The translations under genes were made by a program, and so were the position numbers. DNA of 64,000 bases, from NCBI GenBank assembly GCA_000934455.1, contig KN882740.1:8907-72906 (forward strand), given 5' to 3'. This document shows, in pieces, positions 10,901 through 23,893 of this stretch; the first letter of the stretch is position 1, and every line of letters starts with the position of its first letter. The notes beneath the pieces were generated by a model that had not been told where the DNA came from, searched no databases, and saw only the letters and a program-made list of their open reading frames with translations. Origin of the DNA: Apostichopus parvimensis (Eukaryota; Echinodermata; Holothuroidea; Aspidochirotida; Stichopodidae).

Positions 10901-13900
10901 ACAGAGAGAATTATCCGTGTCATTAGCAGACATCAAAGTCGGCCGACTCTCTAGACGTCTATCTTCCGAGATAAGATGGAAGAGGAGCGCATAGATCAGG
11001 TGAAGCGATATGCCAGCCGTCACTCACGGCCTTGAACAAGACGAACATGTATGTTGTCGTCGTCGTCGACGGTCGTGCGACCGAAACCGAGAAGAAAAAA
11101 AAAATACACGATTGTGCAACGGAACAGAAAGTGGAAGAGTTAGATCCGGGAAAATGTAAATAACTATTTTAAATATCACAGAAAGAGTAAGACATTTATA
11201 ATATGACCTTGCAAAATATTACAGCTTGATGGGCTGAGTGATGAGGTGTGACATGGAGTTACAACTTTTCCGATGTGTACATTTCAGGGATGTGAATTGG
11301 AAAATTGGGTTTAAGCTTTCTATTTGTTTACCAGCTGTGTTAGTGAATGCAAATTTTTAACTTTGTGTGACTGAAACCAAGCCATGGTTATGTACATGTA
11401 CACATAACAGGATATATATCCTCTCTAACTTTGGGCAGTGTTTACTATTAGGGTATTCCTCATTCATGAATTATTAATTAAGAACCCCAGTTCAACAAAT
11501 TTTGTGTCCCACGGATTTCTTGGAAGTGCATAAAGTTTTATTTTTTTAATTGGCAAAATGTCTGAAGGGTTTGCCTGATTTGACCATTGCTAGTAGCCTT
11601 TTGATGGATTAGAATAACTCATATATATGTTACTAATGAGTCGAATAACATGAATACGACATGAAAACATTGTTCTTCACATCCAAGAATGTTCGCTTCA
11701 GACATTTTTGCAAAAGTTTCCAAGTGTAACTCGAGCAGGAAAAAGATTTGAGTAGATCAAACTGAAAAAAAGAAGCATCCTTTGAGATTGTTTGCCAGAG
11801 AAATGTTTATTAATATGAAAATACTATTTTGTGATTTATTTGCATATCTCTGTCCAGATTCCCTTGTCACTTTGCCTCAGATAACCCCCCCCCCCCCAAA
11901 AAAAATGAAACTTAATTTATCAAGCTGAAAAAGTTGCATTGCTCTGGAATATTGAATAGTAGATATCCAAGCTAGGTTCCTAAACTTTTGCTCAAAATGC
12001 TGTATTTAACAAGAGAAAAAATGAGACTGTGAAGCCCAGATTTGAAAAGTTCGTGGGATTTTGTGTATGCATAGGGTTCATATATTGCTCATAGCAACAA
12101 GCTGCATTACTATTGCTTTGATAAGAGGATGGTTTCAAAGTCTTTTTCAACTTAATATCCTGAAGCGGAGGTAGATTTTTTTTTTGGCGACAGCAACAAG
12201 GTGAGTATTAAAGACACTAGATGTGATCGAGATCGGGATATTCCTTGGCCAGATTTATATTATCAACCCATGTACTTACTTGGTGAGGGTGAGGTGAGGT
12301 CTATTCCCCAGGGGGAGGGGTGGAGAGGGGCAGAGCAGAGTACCTCCTATCTGACTCAACTTCCATGTGCCATATATAATCATACCAAAATTGGTATTGG
12401 AATTAGAATTATATGCACATAGTTCAAATCCACATGGTTTTACACATTTCTCAAAAACCGAAAACTTTGATGTGTTCAAAGCTCGCTAGCCTGACTGTCT
12501 CATGTTGGACTCATGTTATTACCGTGTAAATCACTTTTGTTCGTCAAATTCCAATTAAGATATTATATTCAAAAATTGGTAGCAGAACATCAGAATGTCA
12601 TCCGTTGCTAATAATGGCACTTCCCCCACTGTATTTTTTTATATTTTTTTTATTTATTTTTTTTAATATAAAGGGTATTATTTGCATATATAATTCATTA
12701 TGTTTGCGCTACCTAGCCAACAGTCAATGTTTGTGGTAATAAAAGTTGCACATTCCAAAAACTTTGGAGTTATAAAATGTTTTACTCACAGTTTTAAGTG
12801 GGCAGGGTAGGTTTTATTACAAACATTGGGTTTCCATTGACTTTTTTTGGGATTATTGAAATTCGTATTGATAATAAAAAAGCAGAAGTGAGATGAGAGG
12901 AGGGACCCATCAATGTTTTGAAAATGTGAGTCGAGGGGGAAAATGGACGGTAAATCATGTTATCAGTGTTTACCGTTATCTAGATTATAAGGTCTATGGG
13001 TTTGGTAGAAGCTTAGTAAGGGGAACTTTATCGGTTATATGAGAAACAAATGTGACAACAAGACCTATTGCTCGTGAAATAATGGTCGCAAAGAATATAT
13101 GATTTGCTCACACATGGCTGCTCATAACTTTGCACAGTGGCTCTTAATTTTCTTTGAGAAGGGGGGGGGGGGGGGGGGGAGGAGGGTGGGTCGGGGGAAG
13201 GAATGTGAGTAGGGGGCCAGAACTCCTTTCAATAAAAATACTAAAAACTTTGATGATCGAGTAAGATTATGTAGACCAAGTTATACATGTATGAAATTAT
13301 TTCATCCTTTTTTAATTATTAAAATATTTCTCAGTCTGGTGTGAATTCGTGAACTGTTGGATGCTTTCCAGGAGTCTTCATGTGTGTGTAAAATGTGTGT
13401 GTGAAGTGTGTGTATAGACTTCATTTTATTCTTTGACTTATAGACTGAGACTTGTTTGATACTAAATATAGTTATGAAATCTGTCCAGGTGATGAAATTG
13501 TGACAGTTGAATCACATTTACTTCTTAAATACTTGATCATTGAACTTCATTGGTGAAAACAAATGAAGGAGGATTTTTGTCTTACTATTTTTATCAAAAC
13601 TTTGCAAAATCTTCATTTCGAGTAATAGTCTGTAGATGGAGATATAATGGCCGACCAAAACTCAGAAATCGACTCAAAAGATATCCAAGTCAAATTATCT
13701 TGTAATTCACAAACATTGACGAGGTTTGGGGTCTTCTGCTTCTCCGTGATAGTGTCGTGAAGACTTAACTTCAAAGTGGAACCTCAAGGTTTGATTCGTA
13801 ATGCCAGATTTAGAATTTACTAGTTTTGGTTCTTAGCAATTATGCTTAAAAAAAATGATCCACCTTTTGGATACCCCTGTCCCATCACAACTATTGCACT

Positions 13901-14204
13901 CTTATTTTTTATACCGTATCTGGAACCATCTGGACAACCGTTTAACACCGATCGCTATGCCTCTGACTAAATTTACTCTTAGTTACCCTAGCAACCAGGT
14001 GACTGCTTACAAATTGCCAGGCAAAGAATATCACAAAACCCTCTGGCTTTCTTGTCATCGGTCATCTGATAGACTTCCTATACAGGGATTATCCTGGTTT
14101 TTAATAGCGATTTTGAAAATGTCACCGCATGGCCAGTTTGGACATGAATAACTGAGTAAGATGTCACTTGGGTTGGGTCAAAATCCCTACGAAATTTTCC
14201 CGAT
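7947..14204. other. long noncoding stretch, no gene seen
   Basis: No exon recognised. It holds a C run at 8161-8168, a C run followed by A at about 11886-11904, a 19-base G run at 13161-13179 and many T/A homopolymers. The segment about 8540-9060 is less AT-rich than its surroundings and gives overlapping open frames on the minus strand (8494-8760, 8559-8753) that contradict each other and show no domain. Confidence 0.6.
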
Positions 14205-14463
14205 CGAGTTTGAACTGTATGTATGTATGTATGTATATGTGATCTTCCCGCAAGCAGGAACTCGCGAAAGAAGCCATGGAGGCTTTTAGACTCGCAAGCT
14301 GACCGAAGCCAATCTCTCGGCACACATCCATTTAACGTCCATGTCGGGAAGATGTTATTGAACAACACCCTTGCCAGACGACACACATTGCTGTCGGCGG
14401 GGAATCGAACCGAGGATCTCATGACTGGGAGACGCCGGCGTTAACCGCTAGGCTATACACTCC
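14205..14463 (-). mobile_element. tRNA-derived SINE, divergent subfamily of family A
   Basis: Read on the minus strand from 14463, the head contains TATAGCCTAGCGGTTAACG (A box) and CTCGGTTCGATTCCCC (B box). The 3' end has the family A signature (CCTGCTTGCGGGAAGATC near 14240) and a tail of CATA units up to about 14217. The middle differs from the copies at 5510 and 38612: it carries a GGGTGTTGTTCAATAAC block where they have a GTTGTTGACAATTGACAATTC block. This suggests two subfamilies sharing the head and 3' end. Confidence 0.85.
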
Positions 14464-15843
14464 GCATAACTGCTCTTAGGGATAAAGTAACGTCATGCTT
14501 TTGATTGAGTGACCTGCGTGATGATTATAAAACAAACCATAATTTTCTTGACTGTGCAATCTGATCACACACTCTTGAAACTTTGGTAAGGGCAAAGTGG
14601 CTGCAGTGACCTACAGTATTAAACTCCGCAGAATACTAGTCACTCTCGTCGATGTCGTCGTCGTGCAAACATGATTTTTCTTACTGTAGCTTTCCATCTG
14701 AAGTTTTGTCCCTCAAGCTGCTGTGGAAAATTAAGTAACAAATTGTATAGAGAGATGAGAGATGCGAGAGAGACAGAGGTGGAGAGAGAGAGAGAGAGAG
14801 AGAGAGGAAAACTAACAAAAGGATACCATAAAGTTGTAGGGACTGATGTTTGATCTCGGCACGCGGGGCATGTTTCTCAATCCTACCAGGATTACGGCAG
14901 CGAAAGTTCATTTCATGTCGTGAGGAGCAAACATCATGTGAGATGTCTGATACAAAGATATAATCAGACCAGCAACGGTTTACAAAAGTGTAAAAAATCA
15001 CGGATAACGTTTAGTTATCATTCGCTCATCCCCAATGGAAGATCTGCATATTTTTTCGTCTGTGAATACGGCTGCGCAGATTTACTGCTAGGCTCGTTCT
15101 CCATCTCTCGGAATCATGGCTCACCGAGAGGTGCTTAAATTTTTTCTGGTAAAATGAATCGTTTCACTGGTCAGTTGGAAACCATATCAGACATTGCTGG
15201 TTCCGTCTGAGTAAATATCTCCGATCCATAACCAGTAGCCCGACCATATGCCACCCAGGAAGAGTCAAACTTGTAATCTAGGTTGACGCTCGTGATTTGC
15301 GATTATAAGATGTTGCGCTACATTCATGACTTTATTCTGCAATATTTCTTCCCGCAAGGTGACTTTTATACGATCGGAAAGGGCCAAACGGGCGTCCTTT
15401 ACGACCTCTTTTATCGACACGCGTATCGTCCCGCTTGATTAAATGTAAAGTGGAGCTTTAGGTTCCGTAAGCTGACGCGACGTCCCCCCCCCCCCCACAC
15501 ACTGACTGTTATGTAGCAGTTATGTACAGGATCGCAGTAAGATAAATGGCTGGATGATAAGAAAGGCTTATCAATATGGCAAACTTTCCTTTCTTTTTTA
15601 CCATCAGTTTGCTGGCATCATAAACAGGAAATATACATATATCATGCGTTTATTATATATTTTCTTTCTGTTTACAAGTTCTCCTCTGCCATCATTTTCT
15701 GTAGTAACGTAATTTATGACTCACAAGCTATCAGTCCTCTTTTGTAGGTGTGAAAAAAGTTGCTGATAGTAGTTTTCATTTGAGAGAGGCTTTTTTATGT
15801 ACAATAGTTATAAATATTTGAAAACTTTCTCGTTTTTTATCCA
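14464..15843. other. noncoding stretch with a GA microsatellite
   Basis: Contains (GA)n at 14781-14807 and a C run at about 15484-15497. Around 15340-15480 CpG dinucleotides are denser than in the flanks. No exon recognised. Confidence 0.6.
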
Positions 15844-16497
15844 GGCCAAGCAGTGGTTATTATTTAGCTCCAGGAATTTCAGAAACTGCTGCAACTTTCA
15901 ATTCAAGAGTGTGACCATAAGAGCAAAAATTTGCAAAATAATAAGTCTCTGGCATTTTTTGTTTTTCAATTTTTTTTTTGACTGAGCCCAAGCAGTGGTT
16001 ATTATTTAGCTCCAGGAATTCCAGAAACACTGCAACTTTAATTCAGAGGGTGGACAAGAGAGCAAAAAATGCAAAATAAAAAGTATTTGGCATTATATTT
16101 TAAATTTTTTTATGATTGAGCCCAAGCAGTGGTTATTATTTAGCTCCAGGAATTCCAGAAACGCTACAACTTTAATTCAGAGTGTGGCCAAAAGAGCAAA
16201 AATTGCAAAAAGTCATTTTGCATTATTTTTTCAAAACTTTATTTTTGATTGAGCCCATGCAGTGGTTATTATTTAGCTCCCGGAATTCCAGAAACGCTAC
16301 AACTTTAATTCAGAGTGTGGCCAAAAGAGCAAAAATTGCAAAAAGTAAAATTGCATTATTTTTTCAAAACTTTATTTTTGATTGAGCACATGCAGTGGTT
16401 ATTATTTAGCTCCCGGAATTCCAGAAATGCTGCAACTTTAATTCAGAGTTTGGTCAAAAGAGCAAAAATTGCAAAATAGAAAACCTTTGGCATTTTC
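15844..16497. repeat. tandem array of five ~133-bp units
   Basis: The string CAGTGGTTATTATTTAGCTC starts at 15851, 15993, 16127, 16260 and 16393, giving periods of 142, 134, 133 and 133. Each unit continues through GGAATTCCAGAAA, CTGCAACTTTAATTCAGAG and an AGAGCAAAAATTGCAAAA stretch to a T-rich end with TGATTGAGCCC. The third and fourth units are nearly identical; the first is the most diverged. This is a local satellite-like array with no coding sense. Confidence 0.95.
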
Positions 16498-19400
16498 CGC
16501 CTCTACCTGGTAGGTCATAGTATCCCATGAGAGGATGACTTCAGAGCAGAATTTATCTTCTTGAAATTTTGTAGTCCAACAAAACAAAAATTTGAGTGAT
16601 AGTAAAATTTCGATATCTATACCGCTTTGCAAGATTATTGAACTTTAAAATTTGCTAAATCATGTTTGGAATGCTCATTTAATATTAGTTTTGATGCTGT
16701 GGTCATGCCAGCTCCTCAGTACAGGCATCAATGTGAATGTCTTATAAATATAAATTCTAATGACTCGACCAGAACATGTTTTATTTAACTTCATAATGAA
16801 CAACAGAGCATCCTTGGGGTGGGTGACATTCAATAGAACTTATCCTTGAAAAATTGACAATGTTTTCCTATTGAAAATTGTGTTGCATCTGATTAGCTGA
16901 CCAAATTGTTTGTGTGTTAGACTAAGTAGTCCAGCCACTTCAATTGATAAGCCTCAGAGATTTAGATAGTCATTTCTCATTTCTGGTAGCGGCAATGATC
17001 ATGGGTATCAAATGTTCATCTGCCAATTGATGTATTTTCCACGAGAACAAGTCATTTTTTCGTACGTATTTTTTTATTTTTAAACAAGATCTTAATATTC
17101 AGTTACGTATCTATGTATGCAAAGCAGCTTAAAGAGTGTGATACATAATAAGTTGATGATGACTTGTGATTTTTACCAGCCGACTCGAAACGACGATACG
17201 CATCGGATTGAAGAAAACGAGCGTGAGAGCCGTCCCCCGTCGGCGTGCGTTTATGTCTTCCTCGGCTAATCGCAAAGAAATCGTACGTGGCATGCGAGAG
17301 TCGTCGCGAGTAAATTCAAAGTACATTTCAAGATATTTTAAGGACAGAGTGACAGCGTAATAAATATGCAAGGCTGGCTAGCATATATAGTAAGATCTGT
17401 CTTGCGTGCGTGCGTGCGTGCCCTGTCAGGAATACTAATGTGTATGCATGCGTTCACATGCGATAGAAGCAGTGTCTCCTCATATGAGTTGATGTTTGTA
17501 ACTCTCTTCTGCTTCTTCCCCCTTATCTCTCAAAATTTGTCTCTCCCTTCACGTTGGATGGCTTTGTCCATGAAAACTAGCAAGATTAACTTTTCAAGGT
17601 CGGATTTTCTTCGTCAAACACGGGGAATTTGCCACAGGGTAATTATGCCAAATCATTCCTCACCATCTCAAACCAAGAACGTAGTAGCTCTCATCTTTCC
17701 CCCCTTTTTTCTCTGCCGTTGGTTTTTCTCTCTCATCTATTTTGTTTTGTTTTTTTTGTTTCCTACCTTGAATGGCCGTGAGAGCTTTTTTCATCTCGCT
17801 CTTCTTGACAGTGCCAGAGAAAAAACGAGAAAATAAAAAGTTAAAAAGGAGGGAGAAAAGAGAAAAAAAAAAAACGGAAGAAATTTGAGTTTGACGTCAG
17901 ACGGATGATTTCCTGTAACAAGACCATTGCTGGCAAGAAATGTTTGAAGGAGAAATATAGTCTTACTTGGATGGGAATATATAGTCTTGTAGGAGCAGTG
18001 GGGTTTGCCTTGGCATGAGGGGGGGAGCGTTCTCTCTGTCATGGAGGGTCACACTCGAAAAGTGCCGACGAAAAAATGTAGGGCATTTTTAGACCAAAGT
18101 TAAGGCCGTCCAGATTTCTCTGGCGATATACATGCATGTATGCAGATGGCTATTGATTTTTCCGTTTTTCTCTTATTTCTTTCCATCATTTTCTCGAAAT
18201 CTGATCGACTTAGGGGGTGCATATAGCTAACTTTCCAGACCTAACCCTAGTGGGAAGTCAGATATGCATCTGCCTCCAACGGGCAAAAAGAAAAGAAAAG
18301 AGAAACAAAAGTTGAGTATAAATAAAGTGATGACATCATTGCCAGTGGGTTTCTTTTCTAATTCGAAGGAACAACGGGAAGGCGAACATAAGTGTTCAGG
18401 AAACTTGTAATAAAATTTACTTCATGTAAAAACATCACTTTTTTTGTGTGTATAGCTGTGGTAAGGGTCATGTACAAATGAATATGGAATGCCAGTGACT
18501 TCTTCAACTCCTTTTATTGTTATGGAAGGTTATCGTTCACCTCCAGCATGCCCTTTTGTTGAGGGAAAAACAAAAGAAGTAAATCCTAAAAACATTTTGA
18601 GTTTTAATGAGGATAATTAACTACAACTTTAGGTATGTTTGGAGTCTTCACAAATTTCTAGTTACAATTTTGTAAGAAAGAAGAACAAAAAACCCACTGC
18701 TAATAAGTTATGTAAAAATGTACGTCCCTAATGGATAGGTCTTTCCGGCTTTCCTGTCTTCACCATACTGTCGTACTCTACACTTGCGATAGAATTCTCT
18801 CCAGCAAATGGTTATTGTTAAAATTGCCCAGATCATGATGCGATGTGATAAAAACAGCGATCTCTGTGGAAAAAATTATTGAAGCAGTGTAAAACAGGCA
18901 ACCTTTCAATGGTACAATTTTTTGTGTTTTTTTTGTGGATAAAAACAAATTTGGTCTTTGTTATTATTCACCATATGACTTGGTGCGAATGGAATTGTGT
19001 GCCGGCATCCTAATTTTAAACTTTGCCAAAATTTCTCACTCCGAAACAGATGTCTCTTGATGTCTGTGATTGAAACATCTAAACTCAGTGGATTAACTTG
19101 ATTGAATCGGTATTACGTGAATGTCTCCTATGGTTAAGTTGCTGCTTTTTGTTTTGTTAATGTATCCAAAAATGGTTTCGGGCAGTATCAGCGTGATTAG
19201 GACAGATTCCGAGTGGCTCGTCTCTATGCGGAGTGAAAACCAAGAAGGAATTTGTCCTCATAATATATTTTATGAATTATTATTATTTTTATTTTTTTCC
19301 CCTTCTTTTCTGTCAGTTAGTAATTGTGGATGTTAACTCAGACATATTATTGGCAGGTTGAGAGCTTAATATCAAAGAAATCTAATTTGTAGAGAAAATG

Positions 19401-20184
19401 TGGTTCATTTAACTTGTAGTGAAACATGTTAGGATAGAGGTTAGGATGGCTAGTAGACGATGATGGTGGTCGTGGGTTATTAGTCAGTGACTGCAGCTCG
19501 CCAGCCAAGCCATCATGTTCGGTCGAAACTTTGTAGCCGTCTTCCATCCCGTACGATATTACTCGAAAAGCAGAATTTTGATTTCGATCGAAATGGAGAT
19601 ACGAGCTGTGTAGGGTTTCCCCATCAGATGATCGCTAATTAACGAGTTTACCAATTGATGCCAAACATATTCAGCCCGAGGCAATGTTTGAATCAATATT
19701 GATTATGTGCAAAGAACAAATCTGATTAGTATCTGGCATTCTCTTTATTAATATTGACATGAAACATGAGCAGTCAATATATTAATAACGGCTTTGTTTA
19801 TATGGGATGTACATGTATGAAAAATAATCCAAGACCAACTTAGAGAGAATAACTTTGCAAAGACGATGGCTTTTACAGCATTTTGACTACTTTCCATCAA
19901 TCTTAGGGGGGGGGGGAGGGGAAAAACCGTTCACAAAAGTGCTTCTTTACTGTAGAAAGCCTGCGTAGGTACAGTATATAGTATACATTTTCCATCAATC
20001 TTGCTGTTGTTATTATTATTAGCAGAAAATAAAAATAGTTTCTTTTTTACTTTCCTTTGTTCCTTGTATTCTTGGGAAAGTTTTGCATCTCAAATAATTT
20101 ACTACAATCAAATTATTCCTGTCTGGTTGTAACCACTTGGAAGAAGGACTCAGACCCGTTAGCTAACTCTTCAACGGGTCGATG
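16498..20184. other. noncoding stretch, no gene seen
   Basis: No exon recognised. A CpG-richer patch lies at about 17170-17310, followed by a GCGT/GCGTGC simple repeat at 17404-17420 and a G run at about 19907-19915. The 156-codon plus-strand frame at 17366-17836 runs through T-rich low-complexity sequence (many F, L, S residues) and is not convincing. Confidence 0.6.
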
Positions 20185-20809
20185 TTAAAGGGAATTTTTC
20201 AGTGAAAAATGGGATCCAGTCCTTTCGGTCGTATCATTTTTTGTCTTTGAATCGCCCTAATTAAGCCTTGACATGTGATGAATTTTAGTTTCTGTGATAG
20301 ATTGCTTGAAATGTTGTCTAGTCCTGCCAGAAAATTGGTCAAAATCGATCCGATCTCACTCTAAGCTTGGCCTTAATACAAAACACAGGAATGTATACAG
20401 ACTATGTGTACGGCTGTGATTCAAAATATCTCTCAAATAACAAATATCTGAACAACATATTATGAAGAAGAAACTATTTCTGGAATTTTGGAACATTTTA
20501 ACTCTACAAAAGATTGCTAACATGCAACTTCACCGGGAAATTTCCATCTAAATCGTTATTTTACTTTCAGAAAACTTTCCTCGCTACAATTTAGCTTGCT
20601 AATGATAGCGTCCCTGCAGCCCCCGAAATGAATTGCCGCGATGACGTCACAGCGCTCATCGTTCTCCACTGTTCAAAATATATTAGATTAAGTTGGCGCA
20701 AGGTTAAAAAATTCACTTCTCCTGAATCATAGGATGAAAAATCCCTGAACTAGGACTGACTTTTTTACATATACCCAAAATTAAAACTGCCACAAAAAAA
20801 TTCCTTTAA
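20185..20809. mobile_element. TTAA-flanked inverted-repeat element (T2/Kolobok-type MITE), 625 bp
   Basis: The left end is TTAA then AGGGAATTTTTCAGTG. The right end read on the minus strand is TTAA then AGGAATTTTTTTGTGG. Both fit the TTAAAGG-plus-purine pattern of T2-type MITEs, with TTAA as target duplication. Internally, near 20640, it has GATGACGTCACAGCGCTC followed by CACTGTTCAAA, resembling the inner part of the element at 2643-3858. No coding capacity is apparent. The ends are AT-rich, so a chance match is less excluded than for the MITE pair at 25883 and 36961. Confidence 0.7.
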
Positions 20810-20821
20810 GTAACTCAGCTG

Positions 20822-20893
20822 ACCACTTTATATCCACTTTTTATCCACTTTTTATCCACTTTATATCCACTTTATATCCACTTTATATCCACC
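20822..20893. repeat. 11-12 bp tandem repeat
   Basis: Six copies of TATCCACTTT with TA or TT spacers, starting 13 bases after the right end of the TTAA element. Confidence 0.9.
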
Positions 20894-22919
20894 TCCTCAT
20901 TATCCCTCTCTGTCACCATATCCTTCTCTCGGAGAGAAACAGAATCCGACAAGTTTTTATAATTACAAACTCACCAGGTATTTGTGTCAAGGTCACACAA
21001 CATCTGTGATCGCACCTCCCCGTGATGAATAAACATCTATTTTATCTTCTTACCGTACGTACGTACGTACCTACGTCCGTACGTAGCCACTCTATGGCCT
21101 TTGATCACCAGTGCAGTACTTTCCGATATCATTTTTCAATATATATATATATCTATATCTTTTACCTCGCTGGGACGTAGCCGCTGAACAGCCACCGATG
21201 TCATGGAAGATAGGTTTGATGCATCGGCTTAACTTTGTCTTAACCTGTAATGAAAATAGTGCAGCGGAGTGTGAAAGTTCCTTCGCAAGTTTTATATGCC
21301 ACTGATGAAATATGCAAAGAATTTCGAGAGGGCCATGCACTATTTTTTTTCGGCAGATTTTTGAGAGTTTTCGAGACGCAAGTTTTTTTTCAAATTTTAC
21401 CTGCAAGGTTTTAAGTTACATTGATATTTTCCGTGTCCTGGCCAAAGTTACTGAATTTTGTGCTGGCTGTTTAATGGTTTTTATTAATGATGTTTTCATA
21501 TATGATTTTTAATATATTTAGAAAAAAAAGGCGATTGGGAAGTTGAATGGAAGGATTTTAATAAATGAAACTTACCTCGAGCCACAATCTGATAGAGTTA
21601 AAGGAAAACAATGTTGTTTTCATTTGTCTGTCCCAAAAGATAACTGTTTCAAAGTGCAAGCAAATTGTTTGTGTATGGAATTCTAGAGTGTTACAAGTAT
21701 TAGACAAAAATATGTAATTGATATAATCTGAATTATAAATACACAGTCTATTAGAGACTATCGAATAAACTTGGTTGATATGTTTTAGATAGTTTATAAG
21801 GTTAAGTATAGGGATGATCTTCTTGTTCTACGAAGAAAATCGGAAGATTTAGTTTGATACTCATTAGTTGATTAGACGATCATTAATAGCTTATTAAGAG
21901 TCGTAATTCTGTGGTTGTTCTGGTGCATTAACAATTCATTACAGTATTTAGAATGAAGCCAATGGAGGGGATGAGGGATGGGGGTATAGGAGGGGGGAGG
22001 TAGGGAAAGGGGGAGGGCAATGTGGATAGGAAGGGGGTAACAGATTGAGCAGCTTAAACCAAAAATAATTTTGTGGTGAGAACCTGTGTTTCTTGAGGAA
22101 GCATTTCTTTCGGGTCTGCAAATTCTCTCCATCCAAAGAAAAACCACTTGAAGTCGTTATTCTCGATTGGTTTACATTATCAAGTGATTAATAATACCAA
22201 CATTAATAATTAATAGTGGGCTGCCAACTTTCTTTCACCTTTAGCACACATACTTGGATGTCTCCAGTCAAAATTAAAATAAGCTTAAATATCAAATACT
22301 TCCTCCCTTGTGGCTTTTGACGTTTTAGGGTCACAGACACCTTTTATGGGTTTCTTTGTTTCTTTAAAGGTGCCAGGGATTTTATACACAAATGGTAGTA
22401 GGCTGGAAATTGTTTTCTGTGAGAGCATTATCGGTTACTAATTGAGGATCTATATAGCCATCTCTCTCATTTCTTGACAACCTCCTCGTAAGCTAATTCT
22501 AAAACTTTCAATGTACCCACCGCCATGAACAATAGCTTATTTCCCAATCCTTGGGTTCTTTGACCCAGCACAGAATTGCTCTACGCTGGTGTTAAATTGT
22601 TTACAAGTTCAACGTGAACCTGCTTCCAAGGAAATAAACAGGTAGCTAATTTGAGCTCAAGTGTGAGAAGTTTAGGAAGTTAGTCAGCCATCGTAGGAAC
22701 TGTAGAATAAAATAGGGTGTGTCTTTCTCCTGGTGTGCTACTTTTTCATTTCCATTCACTCGGATGTTTCCCTAAGAACGAACAGTTTTTATGCAAATTT
22801 CTTGAGGTGTCGGAACTCGTTCCAAATCTACTGAGAATTGCTCGAAATTTGCTGAAATTACAACCAGTATCCTAGATTAAGTTTTTTTTTTCTCCGAGTG
22901 AAGGTTAATAAAGTGAATT
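20894..22919. other. noncoding stretch with an ACGT simple repeat
   Basis: Contains (ACGT)n at about 21054-21085 and a G-rich purine block at about 21965-22040. A lone TTAAAGGAAAAC string at 21598 resembles a T2-type end, but no partner end was found. Confidence 0.6.
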
Positions 22920-23102
22920 TACTTCACTCCTCTCTTATCTGTCTCCCATTCACACGTGTGCACTTTCCTATTTTTTTTATCAAAAGTATTCTTTCGTTTT
23001 TGTTTACATGTATACTAATGTCTAAGTAGGTTAACATTAAATTCGTAGAAAACAATTAATTTACTGAAAGAATGTCAATCAGTTTTTGATATATAATTAT
23101 TT

Positions 23103-23350
23103 ACTTCGCTCCCCGCTTACCTGTCTCCCCACAACATTAGCACCTCATTCTACCGTGTCTAGTATGCCCTGGTAATCTTTTAACACTGTGCACCCTCAGT
23201 GACCGGCCACTTCCGGTCAATGCCCGTCCTTCTCATTCTACCACCCAAAGTGTTTACACATACGCTCTTCGCTCTACGCTTACCTGTCTCCTAACAACCT
23301 TAGCACCTCGTTAAACCGTGCCTAGAATGAACTGGTGATAACCTTTTAAC
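23103..23350. repeat. dispersed repeat, one long and one partial copy in tandem
   Basis: Copy 1 (about 23103-23258) runs from CGCTTACCTGTCTCCCCAC through CTTTTAACACTGTGC and CCGGTCAATGCCCG to CTCATTCTACCACCC. Copy 2 (about 23265-23350) repeats the first half (GCTTACCTGTCTCC, CCTTAGCACCTCG, CTTTTAACACTGTGC). The same sequence returns at 63569-63722 in the same orientation. Family unknown to me; its ends are not sharply defined. Confidence 0.8.
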
Positions 23351-23530
23351 ACTGTGCCGATATATAATTATGATTCCCACTCGTTTTGATGAAATAGTAG
23401 TCTGATGACAGTGCATTGAACGAATTGTTTCAACTCTTTAATCTTTCTTTTGGTTGAACTTTCTGTCTCTAAAGTTGTTTAAATTCTCTAGTTCATTTTA
23501 GAGACTGACCTCTAATCTTTCCATATTGTA

Positions 23531-23893
23531 GAGGGCGTTGTGGTCAAGGCAGTGGACTTGTGATCTAAGGATTACAGGTTCGAGCCCTGGCCAAATCATT
23601 GCATATATTGTGTCCTTGGGCAAGGCACTTTATCTCCATTGCCTCTCTTCACCCAGGTGTATAAATGGGGACTTGCGAGGTAACTTGTAAATATAGTTGC
23701 ATGCCCCGGTTTGTGGCTGCACCCTATGGGAAGTCCCCCAGGGGACTGTGGTGCCCCAGGAGAGATTGTTTGAATTGTGCACACTTTGGTGTGTAGGTGT
23801 GACAAGTTACCAATCACCAGGGTTAAGTACAGCGCGGCGAGACTTTATTGTAAGTTGCGCTATATAAGAACTGTTAATTATGATTATTATTGT
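23531..23893 (+). mobile_element. tRNA-derived SINE, second family, full-length-looking
   Basis: The head starts GAGGGCGTTGTGGTCAAGG (A box region) and carries ACAGGTTCGAGCCCTGG (B box). The body has TGTCCTTGGGCAAGGCAC and ACCCAGGTGTATAAATGGG, strings typical of widespread invertebrate tRNA-SINEs. It ends GCGCTATATAAGAACTG with an ATT-rich tail (GATTATTATTG). That 3' end resembles tails shared with invertebrate LINEs, which would supply the reverse transcriptase in trans; this last point is inference. It shares no body sequence with the family A SINEs of this window. Confidence 0.88.

Noticed and set aside
17366-17836. 156-codon plus-strand frame
   Set aside because: Low-complexity F/L/S-rich translation of T-rich DNA with no domain or splice context.
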